A stretch of 64,000 nucleotides of DNA, from the NCBI GenBank assembly GCA_041686935.1, contig JAWLCW010000023.1, forward strand, positions 1 through 64,000, read 5' to 3'. The notes under the pieces were generated by a model that saw only the letters and a list, made by a program, of their open reading frames with translations, was not told the DNA's origin and did not search any database. How positions within the stretch are numbered: the first letter of the stretch is position 1; each line of letters starts with the position of its first letter. Shown here in pieces: positions 16,307-24,872 of this stretch. Position numbers and translations under genes: made by a program. This stretch comes from Mariniphaga sp041686935 (GTDB lineage: Bacteria; Bacteroidota; Bacteroidia; Bacteroidales; Prolixibacteraceae).

Positions 16307-17872
16307 ATGATAAAATATATTGCAATGAATACAACCAGAAAATATTTGTTATTGATATTCATAATCATTTTAGGAATATCCTGCGACCAGGAAGCTTTTT
16401 TTGAACTGGAAAGACCCAATGAGTTTCCGTGGGTGAATGTAAACGAACTTGAAATAGGGGTAAGAGAACCTTACTTTTTACTTAACCGTGAGCCTTGGGA
16501 TCATCCCTTTGGAACGGTTGCTCTTAAAAATTTTACAGAGTCAGATATTGCGGTTTTTCTACCTCAGTTTGTGGGCGCCAGTGCTTCGGCCGAGTATTAC
16601 AACAGAGAATTCAGCAATGCAACACCTGCTTATGAAATGGAAGGAACTTTTGTGCGGTTATATCAAATGATAACAGCCTGCAATGGTCCGATTAAAATGC
16701 TGAACGATGCGGAAGAAGCCGGTGTAGATCCTTTTCCAAGTATGACTCAGGCTGACAGGGACAAGGTAAATCAGTTTAAAGGGGAACTTCTGTTTATGAG
16801 AGGGCTGGCCTACTGGTATCTGGCCAGAATGTATGCACCTCCCTATAATCCGAATGGAAGCAACGAAGGCCGGTATTTTACGTTAAGGCGTGAGTACTCC
16901 ACTTCCTCAGAAGAATTGAAAAATCCCACACTGGGAAGTGTTGCCGAGGTTTACGCAGCCATTGAGGAAGACTGGACAAATGCCAAAGCGTTATTGTTTG
17001 AAAATCATTCCACTGTGGTAAATGAACTGAATATAAGGGCCAGGGCGAATAAAGTGGCTGCCTCGGCTATGCTAATGCGCCTCTATTTTATTAAGGGGGA
17101 ACACAGTAAAGCACAGGCTGAGTGTGACTATATTTTAGGCAGCTCTTTGTATGACCTGACTGAAGATCCCATTCAGGCATTCAATAAAAATGGTGCCGAT
17201 GGCTGGGGTAACGAGGTGATTTGGCAAACCGCATGCGACAATGTATCGGGAGCATACGGGCGTATGGAAACAATTTACGGAAGAAGTCATTTTTCGAGTA
17301 CCAATATGGCCGCCTGGGCAAGTCAGGCAATGTCGCACTGGGCTATGAAACAGGTGGGATGGATGGATTCAGATTTATCTGAAACGGATGAAGCCCGTAA
17401 TGATAAAAGATACCAGCAGATATATTTCAGGTACGATGTTGATCCGAGATCAAATTTGGTACCGCCGTTGGTTTGGAGCCATAAATGGTTCAGGGCGCCC
17501 GACCAGCGCAGGTCAAACAGACCGCTCATCCGGCTGGCCGAAGTTTATCTTACCCGTTCAATTATCCGTTTTAATAATAATGACAGAGAAGGAGCAGCAG
17601 CAGATTTGAATGTAGTTCGTAACAGAGCCGGTCTCGATAATATCGGAGCAAATGAGCTTACTGCTGAAATGATTCATAATGAGCGTATAAAAGAAATGGC
17701 AACCGAAAACGGAGACAGAACTTACTACCTTATTGGTTTGCAGTTACCTATCGGAATTGGTGACAGAAACCCGGCAAGTTTCTCGCCTGTTTTGCCACCT
17801 TATTCAGAATACTACTGGCAGGTTCCTGTGGTTGAGCGAAACCAGAATCAGTCTTATGGTGACGGAAATTAA
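16307..17872 (+). CDS. susD: SusD/RagB-family ligand-binding lipoprotein
   Basis: A 521-residue outer-membrane lipoprotein forming the lid of the SusC channel. A lipoprotein signal ends at Cys26 (IIILGISC). The first codon could also be the internal ATG at 16325 (MNTTRKYLLL), which gives a more standard signal. The SusD fold is seen from FKGELLFMRGLAYWYLARMY (a TPR-like helix) to the C-terminal family signature RPLIRLAEVYLTRS, AAADLNVVRNRAGL and NERIKEMATENGDR. It is nearly fused to SusC (TAA-TA-ATG), so the two are co-translated. Substrate specificity cannot be deduced. Confidence 0.95.
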   Translation: MIKYIAMNTTRKYLLLIFIIILGISCDQEAFFELERPNEFPWVNVNELEIGVREPYFLLNREPWDHPFGTVALKNFTESDIAVFLPQFVGASASAEYYNREFSNATPAYEMEGTFVRLYQMITACNGPIKMLNDAEEAGVDPFPSMTQADRDKVNQFKGELLFMRGLAYWYLARMYAPPYNPNGSNEGRYFTLRREYSTSSEELKNPTLGSVAEVYAAIEEDWTNAKALLFENHSTVVNELNIRARANKVAASAMLMRLYFIKGEHSKAQAECDYILGSSLYDLTEDPIQAFNKNGADGWGNEVIWQTACDNVSGAYGRMETIYGRSHFSSTNMAAWASQAMSHWAMKQVGWMDSDLSETDEARNDKRYQQIYFRYDVDPRSNLVPPLVWSHKWFRAPDQRRSNRPLIRLAEVYLTRSIIRFNNNDREGAAADLNVVRNRAGLDNIGANELTAEMIHNERIKEMATENGDRTYYLIGLQLPIGIGDRNPASFSPVLPPYSEYYWQVPVVERNQNQSYGDGN

Positions 17873-17918
17873 GTTTCAACACCGGTTTTCAGAAATGAGA
17901 AACTGAGAACCTTTTTAC

Positions 17919-17975
17919 AAGCCACTTTGGAAGTTTTCCTTGCAGTAACTTTCAAAGTGGCTTTAAAGTTTTAAT
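17919..17975 (+). terminator. Rho-independent terminator after susD
   Basis: An 11-base perfect inverted repeat (17919-17929 with 17953-17963) around a 23-base loop, followed by TTAAAGTTTT. It would reduce read-through from susCD into the enzyme genes, giving the transporter a higher dose than the enzymes. Confidence 0.7.
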
Positions 17976-18053
17976 AATCGAAACCAAAGTGAATTTTCGA
18001 TTGGTTTATAGTTCGTATTTTAATCATTTGTAAGAATTTAATCTTTCCATAGT

Positions 18054-19145
18054 ATGAACAAAATTGTTGTAAGTTTAAAGGTTTTAGTAATTTTTGGTGT
18101 CATTTGTTCCTGTTCAGTCGATTCCGAACCTGAAAAATTATCCATTGCAATTCTTGGCCAGTCAATCATTGAACATGATCCGCGGAATTATTACGAAAAT
18201 CCGCTCGAAACTGTCGTACCACTACTAATGGAAAAAGATGTGGTTTTCACCAATCTGGAAGTTGCAATCAGCGGAGGAAATTATGAATGCGATACGTTAA
18301 AGAAAGGAACATTTTTCCATGGTGCCACTCCTGATGTGCTGGATTACCTGAAAGAAATAAATGTTAATCTGTTATCATTATCCAACAATCATTCATTTGA
18401 TTTTGGTGAATGCGGCATAGTTTCAACCATTCACGAGGTTACCGCCAGAAATTTCTCTTATGCCGGTACCGGAAGCAATCTAGCCGAGGCGGCTGCTCCC
18501 GGTTACATTGAAGTAAATGGTTTGAAAATAGCGCTGATTTCTTTCACATCAACAGGTGGAAATGAAAGAGAGAGCATACTCACGCCCGATTCACCTTGTG
18601 TGAATTATGTTATTATGGACGATCCTTCGCACCTGGAAAGGGTTTATAAGGCAATAGAAGAAGCAGAAGGTGCAGAGGCAGATATAATTTTTGTTTATCA
18701 TCACTGGCACGGACATGACGAAATAAAAGTTGACTGGGCACATGAACTTATTGACAGGGGAGTTGACTTATATGTTAGTCAGGGATACCCTGAAATGGGT
18801 GGAATAGAAATTTACAAGGGGAAACCACTGTTTTATAATTTGAAAAATTTTATTTTTCATACCAGAACCGAAATTGGTCATTATGGGAATGCAGCCTGGG
18901 AAAATGTGTTTGCCACATTGGAATACAGTAATGGAAAATTCACAAATATTAAGTTGTATCCCATTCTTATTGATGAAGGCAAACCGGGAGAAGATTTCTT
19001 TGCAAAACGGGGTTATCCTGAAATGGCAAACCCACAAAAAGCAATGGATATTTTAACTTTTGTTCAGAATGTTTCTGCTCGTTACAATACAGTAATCAAT
19101 ATCGAAAATAATACAGGTATCATAAATATTCCTGATGAGAATTAA
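18054..19145 (+). CDS. CapA-family metallophosphatase-like lipoprotein
   Basis: A 363-residue lipoprotein (lipobox VICSC, Cys at about 20) of the CapA/poly-gamma-glutamate-type metallophosphatase-like family. Visible motifs are ILGQSIIEHDPRN near residue 33, FTNLEVAI near 63, the SLSNNHSFDFGECG metal-binding block near 103, FVYHHWHGHDEIK near 212, and GIEIYKGKPLFYNLKNFIF near 247. At about 240, where this subfamily usually has S-H-G-x-P, the sequence is VSQGYPEMGG. The usual His is Gln, so metal binding may be altered. It is first in the enzyme block and followed 52 bases later by an MBL-fold gene. It is likely on the cell surface or in the periplasm. Confidence 0.82.
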   Translation: MNKIVVSLKVLVIFGVICSCSVDSEPEKLSIAILGQSIIEHDPRNYYENPLETVVPLLMEKDVVFTNLEVAISGGNYECDTLKKGTFFHGATPDVLDYLKEINVNLLSLSNNHSFDFGECGIVSTIHEVTARNFSYAGTGSNLAEAAAPGYIEVNGLKIALISFTSTGGNERESILTPDSPCVNYVIMDDPSHLERVYKAIEEAEGAEADIIFVYHHWHGHDEIKVDWAHELIDRGVDLYVSQGYPEMGGIEIYKGKPLFYNLKNFIFHTRTEIGHYGNAAWENVFATLEYSNGKFTNIKLYPILIDEGKPGEDFFAKRGYPEMANPQKAMDILTFVQNVSARYNTVINIENNTGIINIPDEN

Positions 19146-19197
19146 AAAAGCAGGAGATTGATTTTTTGTCCATTATCGAAATTTTAATTTTTCAGCT

Positions 19198-20415
19198 ATG
19201 CGTGAAACATTATTCTTTTTAATATTCTTTTCATTTTTTACAACGTTAACTGCACAAAACAATCAATTGTCAGGTTGGGAAAAAGGAAATCTGGATATTC
19301 ATTTTATCAGCACCGGAAGGGGAAATTCCACTTTTATTCTGATGCCCGATGGAACAAGTCTTTTGGTGGATGCCGGAGATTTGAACCGCGATTCGGAACG
19401 GATGGCCCCTCCTGTCCCGGACCAGTCCAAAACGCCCGGCCAATGGATTGCGAACTACATTCATCAGTTTCATCCAAAAGGGAAAAAGACCGAACTGGAT
19501 TATGTACTTATTACCCATTATCACAGCGACCATATCGGTTCGTTTTCACCCCAGTCAGAAACACATGCCGGGGGTGGCTATAAATTATCCGGAATTACAG
19601 AAGTAGGTTCGATAATTCCGGTTAAAAAACTCATCGACAGTGGTAATGATTTTCGCCGGCCTGAACAAAACAGTGAAACAGGCCGCTTAAATCAACTGGA
19701 AGAATACCGGAAGTTTATCGGTTATCAGGAAAAATCAAACGGGCTTCAGTACGAAAAATTCAGGGTTGGTACTTATTCGCAGATAAAAATGAAGAATAGC
19801 CCCGGCGAATTTTCCGATTTCGTTGTGAAGAATCTGTTTTCAAATGGCGTAATTGCCGCAGTTACTGACAGTACCATTGCAATCCGGAAATTTAAGGAAG
19901 GTGATTATCCACCTGAAAACGACTTGTCATCCGGGATTCGCATCAGCTACGGACTTTTCGATTTTTATACCGGAGGCGATATACCGGGAATCGGACACAC
20001 CGGAACACCCGACACCGAAAGTATGGAGTCGCTTGCTGCGCCCGTTATTGGAAATGTGGATGTAGCCACACTCAACCACCACGGAAATCGTAACTCACAA
20101 AATGAATTTTATGTGCGTACACTTCAGTCAAGAATTTGGATTATGCAAAGCTGGACGATCAGTCATCCCGGTGAAGAAGTTTTACGTCGTACCATGAGTC
20201 CGTATGTTTATCCGGGCGATCGTGATCTTTTTGCAAATTTTCTTCATCCTGTTAGCAAAGCTTACCTGGGAAGCAGGGCAGATGGTTTCAAATCAACCCG
20301 CGGCCATATTGTTGTGCGGGTTTATCCGGGTGGTGAAGAATATGATGTATTCATTTTGAATGACCAGTCTGCAGACCGGTTTGTAACTGCCCGGTATTCA
20401 TATAAATCGAAATAG
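19198..20415 (+). CDS. Exported ComEC-like MBL-fold hydrolase (paralogue 1)
   Basis: A 405-residue exported metallo-beta-lactamase-fold protein. A signal peptide ends TLTAQ. The first motif is LDIHFISTGRGNSTFILMP, the metal site is ITHYHSDHIG near residue 100, and later motifs are IRISYGLFDFYTGGDI and NHHGN near 283. That pattern (HxHxDH, GD, HHG) is that of the ComEC/Rec2-type MBL branch, whose characterised members include nucleases. Two closer paralogues lie at 24873 and 26134. Its place in a SusCD locus suggests it cuts the imported polymer or its phosphodiester substituents; this is inference. The GH28 remnant starts 6 bases after its stop. Confidence 0.85.
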   Translation: MRETLFFLIFFSFFTTLTAQNNQLSGWEKGNLDIHFISTGRGNSTFILMPDGTSLLVDAGDLNRDSERMAPPVPDQSKTPGQWIANYIHQFHPKGKKTELDYVLITHYHSDHIGSFSPQSETHAGGGYKLSGITEVGSIIPVKKLIDSGNDFRRPEQNSETGRLNQLEEYRKFIGYQEKSNGLQYEKFRVGTYSQIKMKNSPGEFSDFVVKNLFSNGVIAAVTDSTIAIRKFKEGDYPPENDLSSGIRISYGLFDFYTGGDIPGIGHTGTPDTESMESLAAPVIGNVDVATLNHHGNRNSQNEFYVRTLQSRIWIMQSWTISHPGEEVLRRTMSPYVYPGDRDLFANFLHPVSKAYLGSRADGFKSTRGHIVVRVYPGGEEYDVFILNDQSADRFVTARYSYKSK

Positions 20416-20421
20416 CAAATT

Positions 20422-20892
20422 ATGAGTGTTTTTAAAAAGTTGTTTTTATTTGCAGCGGCATTAATATTCAGTATTTCCGGAAATACGGCTTCTGGACAGA
20501 ATTCTGTTAATTCGGCCAAGACCATTATAAACCGGCTGGAGAAAACCGCATTTCCTGCAGATACGTTTTGGGTCTCCGATTATGGTGCCAAAGCCGATGG
20601 CATTTCCGAAAGCCGTGCCTATATTTTAGAAGCCATCAAAGATTGTTCAAGAAAAGGAGGAGGGCTGGTAATGCTCTCCGGCGGAACTTTTTTCTGCAAA
20701 GGCCCCATTTCTCTGAAAAACAATGTTATTCATTTGCAGGGGCTAAACGAATCGCCGCTGGACAAAATTACGTTTCAAAATATTTCAGTAGAAAAGGCTG
20801 GAAATGTTTTTGGAAAAATGGAAAATTTCAGGCATGTTGAATTCAAACGGTTTTTGGTTTCCGGAGAGAAAATCAAATTGCAGATAAATTAA
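20422..20892 (+). pseudogene. GH28 polygalacturonase-like gene with its catalytic core deleted
   Basis: The frame encodes 156 residues with a signal peptide (to SGQ). It starts like a GH28/pectate-lyase-3 protein: WVSDYGAKADGISESRAYIL, then GGGLVMLSGGTFFCKGPISL. After VIHLQG it jumps to LDKITFQNISVEKAGNVFGK and ends VSGEKIKLQ, which is how GH28 proteins finish. About 300 residues, including the catalytic aspartates of a family usually 450-500 long, are missing from the middle, yet the frame is open. It should fold poorly and be inactive as a glycosidase. It is the only glycoside-hydrolase trace in the locus. Confidence 0.75.
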
Positions 20893-20940
20893 GTAAGCAG
20901 AATTAGTCGTTATTATTTGAATCTTGAATCCATAAATAAC

Positions 20941-23025
20941 ATGAAATATCATTCAGTAATACTATATAAATATTTGTTGTCAATTTTATTTATACTGTTT
21001 GTTCACAGTACTTTATATTCGCAGAATGAAGAAAGTTCTGTGTTTTATGTAAACAGAGGAAAAAATTTGGAGTGGTTAACTTTTTCATCCAATAATGATG
21101 CCTTGTACCGGATTATCAGCACCGAAGCGTTTAAACACCTTGAAAACAGAAAAAATCTGGTAACCGGTCTTGTAACAAAGGCTGATTGGCTGGCTTACCA
21201 GAATACAGTAAAACAAAAATTAAGCTCTTCCCTTTCTAAGTTTGAAAAATCACCGCTCAATCCTGAAATTACCGGAGTATTGGAAAGGGAAAATTTTATT
21301 GTGGAAAAAATCATATATGAATCGCATCCCGGTTTTTATGTTACTGCCAGTTTGTTTTTACCAAAGATTCGACAAAATCCGGCACCGGCGATTATTTACT
21401 GTTCAGGCCATAATGTGTTGGGATTCAGAAGTGAAACATATCAGCATATCATTCTCAATTTGGTTGAAAAAGGATTTGTTGTGTTGGCCTACGATCCAAT
21501 CGGACAAGGGGAACGCCTGCAATACCTTGATTTGGAAACGGGAAAATCAGCCATTGGAAGCTCAACGCAGGAACATTCTTATGCCGGGGTACAAACTTTG
21601 TTTACAGGTTCCTCACTGGCCGATTATTTCATTTGGGATGGAATTAGGGCAGTTGATTATCTTTCAACGCGTTCAGAAGTAGATATGAAACGAATTGGCA
21701 TCTCCGGAAGGTCGGGAGGTGGAACGCAGGCAGCCATGATTGCAGCATGTGACGATCGCATTTTTGCAGCAGCTCCAGAAAACTACATAACAAATTTCAA
21801 GAGGCTTTTCCAGGCTATTGGCCCCCAGGATGCAGAACAAAATCCCTGGTTTGGCATTGCCAGAGGAATCGATCATCCGGAATTTATTTATGCAAGAGCA
21901 CCTAAACCTAACCTCATTATTTCCACCACAAATGATTATTTCAACATTCAGGGAGCACGCGAGACTTTTAATGAGGTTAAAAAGTCTTACTCGGCTTTTG
22001 GGATGGCTGAAAATATACAAATGGCGGAAGATTTTGGCAAACATGAATCAACCCTGAATAACAGGATGGCGTTATATGCATTTTTTCAGCAACATCTGAA
22101 TCTGCCGGGAAATAATGAAGACATTAAAACAAAACCTTTTCCGGTTGAAGAACTTTGGTCAACAAAAACCGGCCAGGTAGGGTCCTCGAAAAAAGGAGAA
22201 ACCATTTTCAGCCTGAATAAAAAGCAATACTCAAAAAAATCAGTACCCGATTCGCAGTTCGCTCAGCAAATCGCTCACCTTGCAGGAATTGAGTTTAATC
22301 GTACGTTAACTTCATCGGTTTTTACCGGGAAAATTTATAAAGATGAAACAGTGGTGGAAAAATATTTTCTTGAAAACCAGCATGAAGATTATGTTTTGCC
22401 GGTTTATGTTGTCGGCAGAAAAGGCTCTGATTCTGAAAAAATCCTGGTTTGGATGAAACCCGAAGGAAACGCGGAGTTGTTTCAGCACAAAATATTAAAT
22501 GATTTGATAAATCAGGGTTATACTGTAATTTCGGCTGACTTGCCCGGCAATGGTGAATTAAATAATCCTGATTATACAGGAGATGGTACCCTCGGGCAGG
22601 TTCGCTTTAATTATCTTTTTGGGGCAAATCTGGTCGGTAAAAGTATTGCCGGAATGCAGGCAGAGGCATTCGATTTGTTGATTCAGTTTATCAACACCGA
22701 TATCCGGTTTCAATCGAAGAAAATTCACGCATTGGTTGAGGGAACTGCAAGTGCAGCTTTTTTGCATTATACTGCATTTAAAAAACCATTTGAAAAATCT
22801 GTTTTAATTACGCAGTTTTTATCAGAAAAAGACCTTATTTATGAAGCTTTTTACAATCCTGATGAAGCATTTTATGTTGTGCCGGGAAGTTTGCCTTATT
22901 ATAATTTAAGCAACCTGTTAAAATTTCATCAGAAAGATACTTATAAAGTTGTTCCGGAATTTCATAAAAACCTGTCAGAGAATGTTAAAACCGAAATTAT
23001 TGGTTTTCTGAATCCCGGCAATTAA
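20941..23025 (+). CDS. Exported tandem alpha/beta hydrolase (esterase-like)
   Basis: About 694 residues from the ATG at 20941, chosen because MKYHSVILYKYLLSILF begins a proper signal peptide ending TLYSQ; an upstream ATG at 20917 adds eight residues. The first hydrolase domain (about 110-390) resembles acetyl-xylan esterase/dienelactone hydrolase. It has AIIYCSGHNVLG, a nucleophile elbow GISGRSGGGTQAAM, an acid near STTNDYF and a His in DFGKHES. The second domain (about 420-690) repeats the fold (ILVWMKPEGN, VISADLPGNGEL) but has HALVEGTASAA where a G-x-S-x-G elbow should be, so it is likely non-catalytic. Probable role: removal of ester groups from the imported polymer. Confidence 0.8.
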   Translation: MKYHSVILYKYLLSILFILFVHSTLYSQNEESSVFYVNRGKNLEWLTFSSNNDALYRIISTEAFKHLENRKNLVTGLVTKADWLAYQNTVKQKLSSSLSKFEKSPLNPEITGVLERENFIVEKIIYESHPGFYVTASLFLPKIRQNPAPAIIYCSGHNVLGFRSETYQHIILNLVEKGFVVLAYDPIGQGERLQYLDLETGKSAIGSSTQEHSYAGVQTLFTGSSLADYFIWDGIRAVDYLSTRSEVDMKRIGISGRSGGGTQAAMIAACDDRIFAAAPENYITNFKRLFQAIGPQDAEQNPWFGIARGIDHPEFIYARAPKPNLIISTTNDYFNIQGARETFNEVKKSYSAFGMAENIQMAEDFGKHESTLNNRMALYAFFQQHLNLPGNNEDIKTKPFPVEELWSTKTGQVGSSKKGETIFSLNKKQYSKKSVPDSQFAQQIAHLAGIEFNRTLTSSVFTGKIYKDETVVEKYFLENQHEDYVLPVYVVGRKGSDSEKILVWMKPEGNAELFQHKILNDLINQGYTVISADLPGNGELNNPDYTGDGTLGQVRFNYLFGANLVGKSIAGMQAEAFDLLIQFINTDIRFQSKKIHALVEGTASAAFLHYTAFKKPFEKSVLITQFLSEKDLIYEAFYNPDEAFYVVPGSLPYYNLSNLLKFHQKDTYKVVPEFHKNLSENVKTEIIGFLNPGN

Positions 23026-23066
23026 GTCCTCATTTTTTTATCTGTGAAACATTAAAATTCAATAAA

Positions 23067-24860
23067 ATGAAAAAGTTATTTGTTGCATTTAATCTCATAG
23101 TCTTTTCTTTTTTCGTTGTTAACGGACAAGAAAAACCCCTATTGAAATTTAATTCCCACTCCAGGTTCAAAATTGTCCAGTTTACGGATATTCATTTACA
23201 GTATGATTCTTATCGTTCGGATAGTGCACTGGTGATGATGAAAACCGTTATTGAACGGGAAAAACCGGATTTGGTAGTGCTTACCGGCGACGTAGTCGGT
23301 TCAGATAACAGAAAGAAAGCCTGGTTGAAAGTTGCGCAGGTTATGATTGACGCAAAAACCCCATGGGCAGCCATGCTTGGAAATCATGATGCAGAGTATG
23401 AACTTACCAGGGAGCAGACCATGGATGCCATTGTAGGGTTGCCTTATAACCTGACCGTGAGTGGTCCCGGAGAAATAGCCGGAGCAGGAAATTATGTACT
23501 GCCAATACAATCATCAAGTTCAAACAAAACGGCCGCCTTATTTTATGTTTTAGATGTTTCGCAGACGAATCGTCCACCCGAAGATCATTCGGGCGTTTAC
23601 GAGTGGATAGATGATAGCCAGGTACAATGGTACAAAAATCAGAGCGCCGCATTTACCAGACAAAACGGTGGAACACCGCTCCCGGCACTGGCGTTCTTCC
23701 ATATTCCTTTTCCGGAGTATAATGAAGTTGTCGGGAAAAGTACCACGGTTGGATTTCAATCCGAAGGTGGCCGTTCTCTGCCCAATGGTCGTTCAAACTT
23801 ATATGCCGCTATGCAGGATTGTAAAGACGTGATGGGCGTATTTGCGGGACACCAGCACAACAATAACTACATTGGTTGCTTAAACGATATTTGCTTTGCA
23901 TTCGGACAAACAAGCGGACGCCAGGTTTATGGAGAGCTGGGAGCCGGAGCTCGGGTTGTTGAATTGTATGAAGGACAGCGCAAATTCGATTCATGGATTT
24001 TAAAGCTCTACGACAACAGTCGCGAACTGGATACATGGGTACCTACCCAAAGCAAAGAACGGATGTTTTTTGTCACCTATCCCGATTCGTTCGTTGAAAA
24101 AAGGGAGAACCCCGGCAAGATAAATATGACCACACAAGCCGGTAACTTTGTTGCTTTTCGTTTATCAGGAAGTGGCACGGCAACGGTAGATTGGGGCGAT
24201 GGATCGGAGAAAGAGGTCGTAACGCTGAGCGAAAACGGATGTGTAGAAGTTAAACGTTCGTTTTCTGGTACATTAACCCGTACCATTGCTGTATATGGGG
24301 AAAATATAACGGCACTGGACTGTAAGGGCAGTAAACTGACGTATTTGGATATAAGCAAAAACACAGAATTGACCTATCTCGATTGCAGCAATAATCAACT
24401 AAGTTATCTGGATGTAAGCAAAAATGCTGCGCTTAAAGTGTTGTGGTGCAACGGTAATCAATTGACAAATTTAGATGTTAGCAAGAATACCCTTTTGACT
24501 GAGCTGTATTGTTACAACAACAGCCTGGCGAAATTGGATCTCAGTAAAAATACAGCTTTGGTAAGGTTGAATTGTTCCCAAAATCAACTGACCAGTTTGG
24601 ATCTTCAAATGAATACTAAATTAAATCGGTTGGATTGCTACGAAAATCGATTGACAACATTGGACTTCAGTAAAAATAAGGCCATGAACTATGCGGTTTG
24701 CTCCGACAACCGAATTACAGCCGAGGGATTGAATGCGTTGTTTGCCACCTTTTACAGGGGGGCCGCGGGAACAATATTCATGGGTGGCAATCCCGGGGAA
24801 AAAGAGTGCGATCGAACCATCGCAGAAAGCATGGGCTGGAAGGTAAGACTCAGGTATTAA
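23067..24860 (+). CDS. Calcineurin-like phosphoesterase fused to leucine-rich repeats
   Basis: A 597-residue exported protein (signal to VNGQ). Residues of about 28-320 are a metallophosphoesterase with the complete metal set: FTDIH, LTGDVV, LGNHDAE, FFHIPFPEY and AGHQHNN. It is most like Dcr2/purple-acid-type phosphodiesterases. A short beta domain follows (about 350-410, TATVDWGDGSEKEV), then about seven 21-residue leucine-rich repeats (LTYLDCSNNQLSYLDVSKNA pattern) to residue 580. The repeats would bind a protein or polymer surface and direct the enzyme. The phosphoesterase part is a paralogue of the gene at 27422, which has no repeats. Spacing to both neighbours is under 45 bases, so it is in an operon. 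Confidence 0.88.
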   Translation: MKKLFVAFNLIVFSFFVVNGQEKPLLKFNSHSRFKIVQFTDIHLQYDSYRSDSALVMMKTVIEREKPDLVVLTGDVVGSDNRKKAWLKVAQVMIDAKTPWAAMLGNHDAEYELTREQTMDAIVGLPYNLTVSGPGEIAGAGNYVLPIQSSSSNKTAALFYVLDVSQTNRPPEDHSGVYEWIDDSQVQWYKNQSAAFTRQNGGTPLPALAFFHIPFPEYNEVVGKSTTVGFQSEGGRSLPNGRSNLYAAMQDCKDVMGVFAGHQHNNNYIGCLNDICFAFGQTSGRQVYGELGAGARVVELYEGQRKFDSWILKLYDNSRELDTWVPTQSKERMFFVTYPDSFVEKRENPGKINMTTQAGNFVAFRLSGSGTATVDWGDGSEKEVVTLSENGCVEVKRSFSGTLTRTIAVYGENITALDCKGSKLTYLDISKNTELTYLDCSNNQLSYLDVSKNAALKVLWCNGNQLTNLDVSKNTLLTELYCYNNSLAKLDLSKNTALVRLNCSQNQLTSLDLQMNTKLNRLDCYENRLTTLDFSKNKAMNYAVCSDNRITAEGLNALFATFYRGAAGTIFMGGNPGEKECDRTIAESMGWKVRLRY

Positions 24861-24872
24861 AGATTATTTGAT

